From Gemmatimonadota bacterium (lineage in GTDB: Bacteria; JBHIER01; G020348925): a DNA stretch of 64,000 bases. The DNA is taken from NCBI GenBank assembly GCA_020348925.1, contig CP070758.1, positions 4,191,586 through 4,255,585 on the forward strand. Direction: 5' to 3'. This document shows, in pieces, positions 9,040 through 18,832 of this stretch. Position numbers and translations under genes: made by a program. The notes beneath the pieces were generated by a model. That model had not been told where the DNA came from. It made no database searches and saw nothing but the letters and a program-made list of their open reading frames with translations. Position 1 is the stretch's first letter, and every line of letters starts with the position of its first letter.

Positions 9040-10704
9040 TCAGTCCTCCTGTATGGTCACCTGAAAACCCTTCAAAGTGAAAGGTCGATCAATAACGAGC
9101 ATGGCTGCGGAGTAAGTGTTGATTGTCCCGGCCTTGAAAATCAGGGTTGCATAATCTGGAGCCTCGTCTATTGCCTCCTCAATATTCTCGTAAGGATTAT
9201 TGGGGGAACCGTCACCCGGGCTGTCGTCCCCCACAAACTTCACCACGTCTTCAGGAGCTAATTGAATAGCAATACTCTGATCGACTGGGCAGCATTGATC
9301 CACAGTGAACCACCAGAAATCGTAATCCGCATTTCCCAGGTTCATGAGGAACTGGTCAGTGGCCCTGTTGTAGCCGAAGGCGAGAAAAGAATGGCCCCCG
9401 CAACCCGGTCCATAGCCCGCCATACCCACGGGCCGAAGCCATTGAATCTCCTCGATCATCGTCTCGACATCACCGGGATCATCCCTCATTTGACCTTTGG
9501 CATCGTGGTCGTAACGGAAATTATCCTCCAGAGCATCGACCATATCTCTCAACTGAGGATGCCACAGCCATGCTCCCGATCCCATGACCCCATAGTACAT
9601 ATCGATGGCCACACCGGCGTGATGGCAGAGGATTGCCGCCGCCGTGTCCCCGGCATCCAGCGGATCGGCCGGATTGTTGGGATCGTTCAAATGGAGATCG
9701 TCCATGAGATCCCATCGATATGTGGTCGCCCCGAAATTGGCCGGACAGTTCGTAAACCCTCGCGTCAGCCTGTTATACAGGGCATTGAGTGCGTTTAAAT
9801 AGGCCATGGAATCTGCTGCTGGACTGAGCGTACCGGCATGTTGCCGCGCACCTCCGATCAGACTCTCATCCCAGTAACCGGTCATTTCCAGCTCATCATT
9901 CACGGCATCGTATCTGAGACGGCTGTCCCACGGCCACCACGGCACGGGAAAATTGGGATCATTTGCCAGCGGCTCGGTAATCCAGTTGTTCGTCCAGCGG
10001 TACTCATAGTCCACACTGCGGCTACCCATCCCTGTATTCGGCCATCTCCAGTAATACATGATCTGTGCCATGGCCGTGCCGGTGCAGCCCACAACAACAT
10101 ACCACGGGTTCGCCTCGGGCAGGACAGGGCATTCGCTGTTGTACGGCCAATTTTGTCTCCATCCGCACGTCATATCGATCACCATCGACTGCGGTCCGTC
10201 AAAGAAACCGATCTCCTTTGTCGGAACAATGCCGGCCATAAGATCCTGCCAGACATCCTCTCTCTGTGAGAGGATGTCTTCGTATTGAAGCACACTCCTG
10301 TCTTTATTCTCCAATCCTTCACGAAGACATTTCAGCCTGTTTTCAATCTCCCATAAAAAATACTGACAATGCGGATCTCGAGAGTCATACTTCCCGCGCG
10401 GACTATAGATGGAGACGGGGAGAAGCAGCTGACTTGCACCACACAAACAGAAACCGCCACCGGACAGATGGGCGATATAGGCCACAATATCTCCGTCGAC
10501 CTCATAGGGCTCCATTCGTTCGACAAATGCATCCGGCCTTGCCTCTGCCGTTACATACCGAACCCATGTTTCAACAGCGGCCTTCACCTCATGTTCACCG
10601 AGTTCTCTTGAATGGGCAAATGCAGAAAACAGAAGTAAGATTGCAATTGGCAGAAAACCCGGATGACTGAGCGTAACTGCAATTTGAATTCGAAACCGTT
10701 TCAT
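9040..10704 (-). CDS. Secreted C10-family cysteine protease (streptopain-like)
   Basis: 554 residues from the ATG at 10704, with GGAGG 10 bases upstream; a GTG at 10710 is possible. It has an N-terminal hydrophobic signal (about 15-31), then a propeptide-like region of the Spi inhibitor type (about 35-140). The catalytic core has Cys207 in VVGCTGTAMAQIMYYW and His438 in GCGGHSFLAFGYN, the hallmark pair of peptidase family C10. The last 65 residues (GSPNNPYENIEEAIDEAP...) look like the first turns of a right-handed beta-helix and end abruptly at IQED, so the C-terminus may be shortened. Family members are secreted as inactive zymogens and degrade host or environmental proteins. The gene starts 18 bases after the preceding gene, which implies co-transcription. 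Confidence 0.85.
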   Translation of the reverse strand: MKRFRIQIAVTLSHPGFLPIAILLLFSAFAHSRELGEHEVKAAVETWVRYVTAEARPDAFVERMEPYEVDGDIVAYIAHLSGGGFCLCGASQLLLPVSIYSPRGKYDSRDPHCQYFLWEIENRLKCLREGLENKDRSVLQYEDILSQREDVWQDLMAGIVPTKEIGFFDGPQSMVIDMTCGWRQNWPYNSECPVLPEANPWYVVVGCTGTAMAQIMYYWRWPNTGMGSRSVDYEYRWTNNWITEPLANDPNFPVPWWPWDSRLRYDAVNDELEMTGYWDESLIGGARQHAGTLSPAADSMAYLNALNALYNRLTRGFTNCPANFGATTYRWDLMDDLHLNDPNNPADPLDAGDTAAAILCHHAGVAIDMYYGVMGSGAWLWHPQLRDMVDALEDNFRYDHDAKGQMRDDPGDVETMIEEIQWLRPVGMAGYGPGCGGHSFLAFGYNRATDQFLMNLGNADYDFWWFTVDQCCPVDQSIAIQLAPEDVVKFVGDDSPGDGSPNNPYENIEEAIDEAPDYATLIFKAGTINTYSAAMLVIDRPFTLKGFQVTIQED

Positions 10705-10722
10705 ATTCACAGCACCTCCTCC

Positions 10723-12402
10723 CTATTGCAGGCTGACAAGGACGAGAACCAGATCACGTCCTTCATCCAGCTCTGTCATGGCTTTTCCCAGAATCGCACC
10801 CTGAGCCTGTTCGTAGTCTGTCACCTTCATGGCATAGCCCGGCGTTGGAGATGTGGTCAGAAGATCTCCCGGCTCTATGGAACCGTACGAAGCATCACAC
10901 AGTCCATAGACGCGGCCGGTCAGGGCCACCTGGTGATCCCCATCGAAGAGCTCCTCCTGTGTCAGGATCAAGCCCGGTTTTACGCCCCCCCCACCGCTCA
11001 CAATGCCGGCCACGCATCGATCGTATGCTCTATTCGAGGCCTTCAATTTCCCGGGATTCTCAGGATCAATAACGACCACCATGCCGGGTTCTACGGCCCT
11101 CGGCTCCACAACATCGAAGGGTTCTGCGATGTCGCTGCCACCCGTAAGTTGCAGGACCGAACACGTCGTCCTGCCGTCATTTTCAACCCGAAAGGCGACG
11201 TGCCAACCACCAGTCCAGCTATCGCAGCGGAAGATATCACCTTCACCCTTTTGGGTTACGAGCAGAGGAAGATCGGTCGAAGTCGCTTCGACAATCATAC
11301 CCAGGCCGTCAGGGCTCGTGTTCTCTATGAAAGCCGTCGCACCGGCCACACCGCCGCCGTCGGACGTTACATGGATTCTGTGACTTCCCGGGTCGGTCGT
11401 CCCGATAGCCACATGGCCGTTCTCCGTAAGCGACATCTTCACCCCCTCGTTCGACTCGCCGACCCCCGGAACATACAAATCCAGATAGTCTCCGCGAACA
11501 CCATCCCAGCCGGTTTTCAAAATCTTGTTCGTGCCGGGGGAAAAAGAATCCCGAACCATCAGGCAATCACCGTAGCCCAATGCTATGCTGCCCATCACAT
11601 CCAACTTTGCCACAGGATTCGTGGCCCCAATGCCTACGTTGTCTTTCACGTACACATCGCCCATAAAGAATCCGGCGTAACTATCGGAGCTGTTGCCGTA
11701 CACACCGTAGAAAGGGCCTCCGATGTAGCCGTAGTTGCCGCTGATCGTGTTCTTACCATACACGCCGACTCTCCAGTCCGTGGGAATACCTGGCAACGAG
11801 TGGCCGAGACAGCCGTAGCTTTCGTCGTTTTCGCCTTTCACGGCGTAGGAATTCCCAATTACATGTAAATCACTCTCAGGCTCCGTCGTCCCGATGCCGA
11901 CAGGACTGAGAAGCGTGTACACCGGCCCGCTGTCAGGAGCATCAGGACAGTTCCAGCATTCGCCAGTACCGGAACCACCACCACTCCAGTAAGCATAGGG
12001 AACACTTGCCATTCGCTGTCTGGGAGTCATCTCAGGATCATCACCGACAGCTAATCCCAGCCAACGATCCGGATCCCCAAAGACAGCTGAGGGAATGCTC
12101 AATAACACATTGAAAAGACCACCAGTTACGGTCACGGACCCGTGAGTGTCTGTCCACTCAGCGGTTCCACCCGTCTCCGAATCGTAGACCGTAAAAGTCA
12201 TCGAAACAGTGGTATCCAGGGGATTCCCCCCATCGTCTGTCAGAACGCCCTGATAATTGATCAACCCAGGAACGTCTGCCAAAGATGATCCTGTCCCTGA
12301 GCGACTGACACCTTTCTTCGTATCATCGCCGGACCCGGCGAACATAGCCACCGTAAGACACATGGTGACCACCAAAACGAGAACACTGGTTCGCTTGGCC
12401 AT
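10723..12402 (-). CDS. Exported fibre-like protein of unknown function
   Basis: 559 residues. The ATG at 12402 is chosen because AAGGAGGA lies six bases upstream; the frame opens seven codons earlier. The N-terminus is hydrophobic (VLVLVVTMCLTVAMFAG), followed by a linker and then ADVPGLINYQGVLTDDGG, the same N-terminal domain as in the 1151-residue protein at 4863-8318 (similar YDSETGGTAEWT and MTPRQRMASVPYAY motifs). The middle contains repeated VGIGTTEPESDLHV / VGIGATNPVAKLDV segments typical of phage tail-fibre-like surface proteins. The C-terminal part (about 440-559; GGSDIAEPFDVVEPRAVEPG) resembles the peptidase G2/IMC autoprocessing type seen in tail spikes, not the S74 chaperone; that is a weak call. 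First gene of the surface-protein run. Confidence 0.72.
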   Translation of the reverse strand: MAKRTSVLVLVVTMCLTVAMFAGSGDDTKKGVSRSGTGSSLADVPGLINYQGVLTDDGGNPLDTTVSMTFTVYDSETGGTAEWTDTHGSVTVTGGLFNVLLSIPSAVFGDPDRWLGLAVGDDPEMTPRQRMASVPYAYWSGGGSGTGECWNCPDAPDSGPVYTLLSPVGIGTTEPESDLHVIGNSYAVKGENDESYGCLGHSLPGIPTDWRVGVYGKNTISGNYGYIGGPFYGVYGNSSDSYAGFFMGDVYVKDNVGIGATNPVAKLDVMGSIALGYGDCLMVRDSFSPGTNKILKTGWDGVRGDYLDLYVPGVGESNEGVKMSLTENGHVAIGTTDPGSHRIHVTSDGGGVAGATAFIENTSPDGLGMIVEATSTDLPLLVTQKGEGDIFRCDSWTGGWHVAFRVENDGRTTCSVLQLTGGSDIAEPFDVVEPRAVEPGMVVVIDPENPGKLKASNRAYDRCVAGIVSGGGGVKPGLILTQEELFDGDHQVALTGRVYGLCDASYGSIEPGDLLTTSPTPGYAMKVTDYEQAQGAILGKAMTELDEGRDLVLVLVSLQ

Positions 12403-12420
12403 CGATGTCCTCCTTTCTCT

Positions 12421-12439
12421 CACCCGACGGAGTCGGGTG
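12421..12439. promoter_or_regulatory. Leader hairpin before the surface-protein operon
   Basis: Perfect 8-bp stem CACCCGAC/GTCGGGTG with a GGA loop, just upstream of the ribosome binding site of the gene starting at 12402. It would sit in the 5' leader and could protect the message or modulate initiation. Confidence 0.5.
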
Positions 12440-12603
12440 TTCGAATGAAACGTGTTGTACTGCAGAAACTTGGACTCTTGAAAACTATAGAATTGGAAGC
12501 AAATTCGAGGAAGTCATGTCTAAGGGAATTGACTTTTCTGAGTGCACATCACCTCCTTGGTACACTCTTCTCAACAAACATACAACTTTTTTAACACGTT
12601 CAA

Positions 12604-12630
12604 ACTATAGTCTCAGGGATGAGTAGTCAA
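12604..12630 (-). promoter_or_regulatory. Possible sigma70-like promoter for the surface-protein operon
   Basis: On the minus strand TTGACT (12630-12625) and TATAGT (12609-12604) are separated by 15 bases, which is shorter than the ideal 17. Transcription would start near 12597, leaving a leader of about 195 bases that includes the hairpin at 12421-12439. Confidence 0.3.
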
Positions 12631-12680
12631 GCTATTTCTTGACTCTGGGTGACACCAAGGGGACAGGCTCTTTTTCTCAT

Positions 12681-12701
12681 CAAAAACAGCGACAAGGTCG
12701 C
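12681..12701 (-). terminator. Possible terminator after nuoN
   Basis: Read on the minus strand, a short GCGAC-CTT-GTCGC hairpin is followed by TGTTTTTG. The stem is only 5 bp, so this is a weak rho-independent terminator candidate about 280 bases after the nuoN stop. Confidence 0.4.
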
Positions 12702-12980
12702 CGCACTCCCTAAAAGGGCGTATTCACTACACTCCTATAATCTCAAACTGAGGGATTCAGACTCCCAGAGTATTCAAGACTTTGAGAGTCTTGGTTAGTA
12801 TTTAGCCTTGAAACCTGAGCCGTTGGATCATCCGGTGAGCGAAGCATCGAGATCCGCCATAGGGGCGCAAGCTCCTTGGAAATTTGCGAACATCGTAAGC
12901 AAAATTGTTCTTGGCCAGCAAAGAAAAAGAAGGAGAGAAATAATATAGATAGAGTGTGTTCCAGGAATGTCCAGCAGTTC

Positions 12981-14411
12981 CTACATTACCGCCTGCACGG
13001 CGGTCTGGAAGAGCTGGAGGAGGTTGGAGGGGAAAATACCAATGTAAAGGGTGGCTAATGCGGTGATGAGTAAGGCAACGGCCACGGTGGGGATGGTGCC
13101 GGGCAACTCGATCTCGCGCTCGGGCTCCTTCATGTACATGAAGACCACGATACGGAGATAGTAGTAGACCGAAATCATGGAGTTGACCACACCGATGATG
13201 ACAAGGGGAATCTGGCCGGCCTTGACGGCGGCGCTGAAGATGTAAAACTTGGCCATGAAGCCGGCGGCCGGCGGTATGCCCGCTAATGAGAACATGAAGA
13301 CCGTCATGGCCAGGGCGGTCAGGGGTTTGCGAAAACCCAGGCCCTGATAATCTGCGATCTCGAGGTTCTCCTCGCCGAATTTACCCAGGGCGATGACGAC
13401 CCCGAATGCACCCAGGTTCATGAAGGTGTAGGCGGTGAGGTAGAACAGGACACCGGCACCGCCCATGTCATTGTTGGCCACAATGCCGATGAGAAGATAG
13501 CCGGCGTGGGCGATGGAGGAGTAGGCCAGCATGCGTTTGATATTCGATTGCGAGAGAGCAATGATGTTGCCCACGAACATGGTCAATACGGCCAGTATCC
13601 ACAGCAGACCGCTCCAGTCACCGACCTGGCTCTTCAAGGCGATCATGAGCACCCTCAGCAGAGCGGCGAAACCGGCGGCCTTGGAGCCCACGGCCTTGAA
13701 AGCCGCAATAGGTGTTGGTGAGCCCTGGTCGACGTCAGGCGCCCACATATGGAAAGGCACCAGGGCGACCTTAAACCCGAACCCGATGACGATGAGGACC
13801 AGTCCCACGGTCAGAAGCGGATTGCTCAACCCCTGGGCTGCAATAGCACCGGCGATCTGGTGAAGGTCGGCGTATCCCGTGATGCCGTAAACAAGGGCGA
13901 TGCCATACAGCAGGAAGGCCGAGGCAAAGGCGCCCAGGAGAAAATACTTGAAGGCCGCTTCCAGGGAAAAGGGCTCGTCGCGGCGGATGCCGGCAAGAAT
14001 ATACAGGCTGATGGACAGGATCTCCAGTCCGAGAAAGATGGTGATGAGGTGCGTTCCCGAAGCCATGAACATCATGCCGGAGCAGGCGACAAGAATAAGA
14101 AAGAAGTACTCTGTATATGGTACATACTCGCCTTCAACTTTATTAATCGACAAAAGGAAGGTAATACCCGCACCGACGAGAAAAATGAATCCGAAGGCTA
14201 GACCGTAAGTATCGGCGGTCAGCATGGCCCAGAACCCATCCAGATTCAGCCCCCACAGCCGCGCGGAGAGAACGACGGCCACGACGATGCCGATCAGTCC
14301 CACCAGGGCCAAAACTTCCCGCTTTACCCTGGGAAAGAGGAGCCCCCACAAAAGGATTAAAAAGGCGAAGACGATCAGGACGACTTGAGGTGTGAGGACG
14401 ACGAGGTTCAT
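12981..14411 (-). CDS. nuoN: NADH-quinone oxidoreductase subunit N
   Basis: 476 residues, a normal length for the antiporter-like subunit NuoN in the membrane arm of complex I, which pumps protons while NADH reduces quinone. It is hydrophobic throughout, with about 14 membrane helices. Typical signatures are LSISLYILAGIRRDEPFSLE, the helix with FHMWAPDVDQGSPTP, and KRMLAYSSIAHAGYLL. Lysines expected in the proton half-channel are present (for example the K in SNIKRML). The ATG overlaps the stop of nuoM by four bases (ATGA), which indicates translational coupling. It is the last gene of the nuo operon. Confidence 0.95.
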   Translation of the reverse strand: MNLVVLTPQVVLIVFAFLILLWGLLFPRVKREVLALVGLIGIVVAVVLSARLWGLNLDGFWAMLTADTYGLAFGFIFLVGAGITFLLSINKVEGEYVPYTEYFFLILVACSGMMFMASGTHLITIFLGLEILSISLYILAGIRRDEPFSLEAAFKYFLLGAFASAFLLYGIALVYGITGYADLHQIAGAIAAQGLSNPLLTVGLVLIVIGFGFKVALVPFHMWAPDVDQGSPTPIAAFKAVGSKAAGFAALLRVLMIALKSQVGDWSGLLWILAVLTMFVGNIIALSQSNIKRMLAYSSIAHAGYLLIGIVANNDMGGAGVLFYLTAYTFMNLGAFGVVIALGKFGEENLEIADYQGLGFRKPLTALAMTVFMFSLAGIPPAAGFMAKFYIFSAAVKAGQIPLVIIGVVNSMISVYYYLRIVVFMYMKEPEREIELPGTIPTVAVALLITALATLYIGIFPSNLLQLFQTAVQAVM

Positions 14412-15984
14412 TCGGCGGTCTCCTTCTGCGCATCCTGTATAAACAAAAGATCTGCCGACCCCATCTTTTCCATCTTGATGACCTGAGCTTTTCGCGTCTC
14501 CACATGATTGATGAGGCTCTCCACCGAAGCCGACATCTTGTTCAAGAACGGTTTGGGATAGACTCCGATGAAGACAATAAAGATGATGACCGGCAACAGC
14601 ACGGCGATTTCCCGGGCCGATAAGTCAACCAGATTCTCATTCTCCGGTTTCGTGATCTTACCGAACATGACCCGCTGAAACATCCACAGCATGTAGACCG
14701 CAGCCAGGATAACACCTGTGGCAGCGAAGATCGCATAGACTTTGTTTTTCAAAAAAGTACCGAGCAGGATGAGAAACTCACCCACAAACCCGTTCAATCC
14801 CGGCAGTCCGATAGATGATCGGGTTACGATCATGAAGAAGGCCGCGAAGACGGGAATGACTTTGGAAGCCCCCCGAACTCGGCGATGAGCCGGGTGTGAC
14901 GTCGCTCGTAGATCATGCCCACGATCAAAAAGAGCGCCCCTGTGGAGAGACCGTGGTTGATCATCTGGAGGATACCCCCCTGGATGCCCTGTATGTTCAT
15001 GGCGAAGAGTCCGAGCATGACGAAACCCAAATGGCTGACACTGGAATAGGCCACCAGTTTCTTCACGTCAGGCTGAACCATGGCCACGAGGGCACCGTAG
15101 ATGATACCGATAATGGCCAGAACCGATATGAGTGGAATATACTGAACGGCGGCGTTGGGGAACAAGGGCAGGCAGAATCGCAGGAAACCGTAGGTGCCCA
15201 ACTTCAGGAGGACGCCGGCCAGAATGACGCTACCGGCTGTTGGTGCTTCGACGTGGGCATCCGGCAGCCACGTGTGGAAAGGAAACATGGGCACCTTGAT
15301 GGCAAAGCTCAAGCCGAAAGCGAGGAAGAGCCAGCTCTGAATTTTTAAGGGAAGGGCCATCTTCCCGATGGTTAGTAAATCGAAGGTGCCAACACCCGTC
15401 ATCCGCTGGTGGATGAAATAGAGGGCCAGAATGGCCACCAGCATGAGGAGGCTGCCCACCATGGTGTAGATGAAGAACTTGACCGCCGCATAGATGCGCC
15501 GTTCCCCGCCCCAGATGCCGATGATGAAGTACATGGGGATCAGGGTAAATTCCCAGAAGACGTAGAAGAGTATGAGATCAAGTCCCATGAAGACACCGAG
15601 CATGCCTGTTTCCAAAAGGAGCATGCAGATAGTGTACTCCTTGATCTTCTGTTCGATACTCCGCCACGAGGAGAGCAGGACGATGGGCGTCAGAAACGTC
15701 GTCAGGAGCACCAGCAGGAGACTGATCCCATCAATACCGAGATGATAGCTGATACCCAAGGATTTGATCCACGGCACGAACTCCCGGAACTGCATGCCCG
15801 CCTCCCCACTGTTAAAAAGGAAGTACAGGGGCAGCGACAGGAAAAAATTGATGATAGCGGCGATCAATCCCAGAGTCTTTATGAGCGTCGCCCGCTCCTT
15901 GTCCAGGAGCAGAAAGATGACGAGTGCCACTGCCGTGGGCAGCAGCAGAATGATTGAGAGTATTGGAAATCCAAGTTGGTTCAT
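14408..15984 (-). pseudogene. nuoM: NADH-quinone oxidoreductase subunit M, split by a one-base frameshift
   Basis: The 5' frame (15984-14830) carries NuoM up to IAEFGGLPK and then runs into SFPSSRPSS and a stop. The 3' frame (to 14408) resumes with VIPVFAAFF, then [20 protein letters not shown] to the normal C-terminus. Restoring one base near 14860 (AAG-GTC instead of AAGTC) gives a continuous antiporter subunit of about 525 residues with the expected helices, [14 protein letters not shown] and [16 protein letters not shown]. The upstream stop and a downstream ATG overlap as ATGA, so two polypeptides could be made in principle, but NuoM is not known to work in halves. An assembly error or a recent mutation is more likely. 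All other nuo genes are intact, which favours an error. Confidence 0.9.
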
Positions 15985-16000
15985 TCAAAAACTCCACACA

Positions 16001-17968
16001 TCATCTGAAAACAAAATATCCGATAATAATAACCACACCCAGCAGCATGAAAAATGCGTAGTTCTGAACGAATCCTGATTGAACCTTACGCATTCCGCGA
16101 CTTATCTTTTGCATCAAAGCAGCGACGCCGTTGACAATACCATCTATGATCAGTACGTCGAAAAATCGCCACAGAAAGAAGTCGGAGGTGTTTTTAATAG
16201 GCGAGACCACGGTGGCGTTGTAGATCTCGTCGACGTAGTACTTGTTGTAAGACAGCTTGTACAGGCCCCGAAGCTTCTGGCTCAATCGCTTCGGAATGTC
16301 GGGATTCTTGAGGTACATCATGTACGCAATCAAGATACCCACCAGGGCGATGATGACGGACAGGGCCATGAAGGTCAGCTCCAGACCTGCCGACCCGTGG
16401 TGAACGGCTTCGGCCGCATGGGCCTCGGTACCGTGGGCCGCCTCAGCAGCGTGGCTGGCAGCTTGTGCCCCATGTTCCCCCAGAACCGGATCGAGAAAAT
16501 GTTCGAACTTGCTGCCGCCGAAGACGGCCGGCAGGCCGATGTATCCTCCGATGACCGACAGAATCGCCAGGATCGTCAGCGGTACGGTCATCACCTTCGG
16601 TGATTCGTGGACGTGCTTCTCCACCTCCGGCTCCATTCGCGACTCGCCGAAGAAGGTGAGAAAAATAAGACGAAACATGTAAAAAGCCGTCATCCCCGCT
16701 GCCAGGGCCCCGATGAGCCACAGCAGAAAATGGCCGTGCGGACTGATGAAGGCCTGCCACAGGATCTCGTCCTTGGAGAAGAAACCGGAGAAGAGGGGAA
16801 TGCCGGCAATGGCCAGGGTGCCCATGAGCATGGTCCAGAAGGTGGCCGGCAGGTGTTTTCTTAAGCCTCCCATCTTCATCATGTCCGTCTCATTGGACAG
16901 AGCGTGCATGACGCTGCCGGCGGCCAGAAAGAGGAGGGCCTTGAAGAAGGCATGGGTCATGAGGTGAAAGATGCCGGCGGCAAAGGCACCCACACCCAAA
17001 GCGAGGAACATGTATCCCAGCTGGCTGATGGTGGAATAGGCCAGGACGCGCTTAATATCCCTGTTTGTCAGGGCGATGGAGGCGGCGTAGATGGCCGTGG
17101 CCGCCCCGATGATGGCCACAACGGCCATGGAGACCGAAGATAGGCGAAAGAGCACGTTACACCGGGCCACCATGTAGATCCCGGCGGTGACCATGGTCGC
17201 GGCGTGGATGAGGGCCGAGACAGGCGTCGGACCGGCCATGGCGTCGGGCAGCCAGACGTAGAGTGGAATCTGAGCCGATTTCCCTGTGGCTCCAACGAAC
17301 AACAGAAGCGTAATGGCCGTGATAGCCCAGGCCCCGGTACCGGCTGAAGCCTGATGAAACACGGCGTCGAAGTTGAGGCTGCCGAAGACGAGGAAAATGA
17401 GGAACATGGCCAGGGTGAACCCGTAATCGCCGATCCGGTTCACCACGAAAGCCTTGCGCCCGGCGTAGGCGTTGTAATCCACCTCGTACCAGAATCCGAT
17501 GAGCAGATACGAGCAGAGCCCCACACCCTCCCAGCCGACGAACATGAGCAAAAAGTTGTCTCCCAGGACGAGCAGGAGCATGGAGAAGGTGAAGAGGTTC
17601 AGGTAGGTAAAGAACCGGTCGTACCCCCGATCGCCGTGCATGTACCCGATGGAATAGACATGAATCAGGAATCCGACGCCGGTGACCACCAGCATCATGA
17701 CGGTCGAAAGCGGATCCACCAGGAAGCTGATATTCACCTGGAATCCACCTGACACGATCCACGTGTAAATGATCTTCTTGATCTCCCTGGCCTCCGCCGG
17801 AAGCCCCAGGAGACTGAAGAGGATACTGACGGCCGTGGCGAAGGAGAGTCCCACCATCAACGAACCGAAGACGCCGACAAACTTATCACCCAGCTTCTTG
17901 CCCAGCAGACCGTTGATAAAAACGCCGATGAGTGGAAATAATGGTATGAGCCAGACGAAATCTATCAT
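16001..17968 (-). CDS. nuoL: NADH-quinone oxidoreductase subunit L
   Basis: 655 residues, the distal antiporter-like subunit of complex I with the long lateral helix. Recognisable motifs are GWEGVGLCSYLLIGFWY, the helix with YVWLPDAMAGPTPVSALIHA, and KRVLAYSTISQLGYMF. A His/Ala-rich stretch near residues 505-535 (EAAHGTEAHAAEAVHHG) is an unusual loop between membrane helices and could be a low-complexity insertion. The gene lies 46 bases downstream of nuoK and 16 bases upstream of nuoM. Confidence 0.96.
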   Translation of the reverse strand: MIDFVWLIPLFPLIGVFINGLLGKKLGDKFVGVFGSLMVGLSFATAVSILFSLLGLPAEAREIKKIIYTWIVSGGFQVNISFLVDPLSTVMMLVVTGVGFLIHVYSIGYMHGDRGYDRFFTYLNLFTFSMLLLVLGDNFLLMFVGWEGVGLCSYLLIGFWYEVDYNAYAGRKAFVVNRIGDYGFTLAMFLIFLVFGSLNFDAVFHQASAGTGAWAITAITLLLFVGATGKSAQIPLYVWLPDAMAGPTPVSALIHAATMVTAGIYMVARCNVLFRLSSVSMAVVAIIGAATAIYAASIALTNRDIKRVLAYSTISQLGYMFLALGVGAFAAGIFHLMTHAFFKALLFLAAGSVMHALSNETDMMKMGGLRKHLPATFWTMLMGTLAIAGIPLFSGFFSKDEILWQAFISPHGHFLLWLIGALAAGMTAFYMFRLIFLTFFGESRMEPEVEKHVHESPKVMTVPLTILAILSVIGGYIGLPAVFGGSKFEHFLDPVLGEHGAQAASHAAEAAHGTEAHAAEAVHHGSAGLELTFMALSVIIALVGILIAYMMYLKNPDIPKRLSQKLRGLYKLSYNKYYVDEIYNATVVSPIKNTSDFFLWRFFDVLIIDGIVNGVAALMQKISRGMRKVQSGFVQNYAFFMLLGVVIIIGYFVFR

Positions 17969-18014
17969 CTATTTCTCCACCATTTCATTGAAACGCAATC
18001 GATCATCTATCCTC

Positions 18015-18317
18015 TCACCACTTCATCAAATTAATCTCGTCGGCATTGATCGTCCCCTTGGTCCTGAAGAGGGCGACGATGATGGCCAGACCTACGGCCA
18101 CCTCGGCCGCTGCCACAGCCATGACCATGAAGACAAAGATGTGACCGTCCAGGGAGTTCAAGTACCGGGCGAAAGCGATGATGGTCAGGTTTACGGCATT
18201 GAGCATGAGCTCGATGGACATGAAGATGACGATGGCGTTTCGTCGTATGAGAACACCGATGACACCCAGGACGAACAATATGGCACTCAGGACGAGATAA
18301 CTGTTCAGTGAAACCAT
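18015..18317 (-). CDS. nuoK: NADH-quinone oxidoreductase subunit K
   Basis: 100 residues with three membrane helices, the standard size for NuoK. The helix with glutamate in [16 protein letters not shown] carries a residue needed for proton transfer. It starts 2 bases after the nuoJ stop, so translation is probably coupled. Confidence 0.95.
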   Translation of the reverse strand: MVSLNSYLVLSAILFVLGVIGVLIRRNAIVIFMSIELMLNAVNLTIIAFARYLNSLDGHIFVFMVMAVAAAEVAVGLAIIVALFRTKGTINADEINLMKW

Positions 18318-18319
18318 AT

Positions 18320-18832
18320 CTATTCCTTCTCTTCTTCCTTGATCTTTTTCTTCGTCAAAACGACCGCTCCGACAATACCGATCAACAGCAGGATTGAGAC
18401 CATCTCAAAGGGCAACAAATATTTCGAAAAGAGCACCGTTCCCACGGCTTCGACCGTACCAAAACCCTCGGAGAGCTCGGCAGTCGGTTGTCCTGTATAT
18501 CCTTTCAGAAAGTGTATGCCCTCAATGAGAAGCAGTCCGGCCAGCACAAAGCCAAAAACTTTGAACCATCGAAATTTTCCCCACCTCAGCTCCCAGTCCC
18601 TCAGGTTCATGAGCATGATGACGAAGAGCACGAGGACCATAATGGCCCCGGCATAGACCAATATCTGCAGAATGGCGATGAGGTGGGCCGAGAGCAGGAC
18701 GTAAAGCGCCGCCAGGCAGAAGAAGCAGACCACCATGGACAGGGCGCTGTTGATGGGATTCCTGAAGGTGATGACCAGAAAGGCGGCTAAGACCGCGACA
18801 ACGGCAAATATGTAAAAGAGAACTGCGCCCAT
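18320..18832 (-). CDS. nuoJ: NADH-quinone oxidoreductase subunit J
   Basis: 170 residues with five membrane helices. Family features are [20 protein letters not shown] at the N-terminus and the third-helix stretch [16 protein letters not shown], where a pi-bulge controls coupling in known structures. The C-terminus is lysine/glutamate-rich. It begins directly after the nuoI stop codon. Confidence 0.95.
   Translation of the reverse strand: MGAVLFYIFAVVAVLAAFLVITFRNPINSALSMVVCFFCLAALYVLLSAHLIAILQILVYAGAIMVLVLFVIMLMNLRDWELRWGKFRWFKVFGFVLAGLLLIEGIHFLKGYTGQPTAELSEGFGTVEAVGTVLFSKYLLPFEMVSILLLIGIVGAVVLTKKKIKEEEKE

Larger units (their letters stand above)
12403..12980. other. Intergenic region between surface-protein operon and nuo operon
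   Basis: 578 bases without a convincing gene. It contains a leader hairpin (12421-12439), a possible minus-strand promoter (12604-12630), a possible nuo terminator (12681-12701) and a 7-bp hairpin (12775-12793, CAAGACT/AGTCTTG). Short frames in it have no start signals or recognisable products. Confidence 0.6.

Noticed and set aside
10663-11868. 401-codon open frame on the plus strand
   Set aside because: Antisense to the fibre-like gene 10723-12402, with no ribosome site and no recognisable product.
8494-12402. Cellulosome cluster
   Set aside because: A dockerin-like tail is present but no cohesin, scaffoldin or glycoside hydrolase is seen.
4863-12402. Prophage
   Set aside because: Tail-fibre-like domains occur, but the proteins carry signal peptides and no capsid, portal, terminase or integrase genes are nearby.
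14830-14861. Programmed frameshift in nuoM
   Set aside because: No slippery heptamer or stimulatory structure is visible at the junction; a sequencing or assembly error is simpler.
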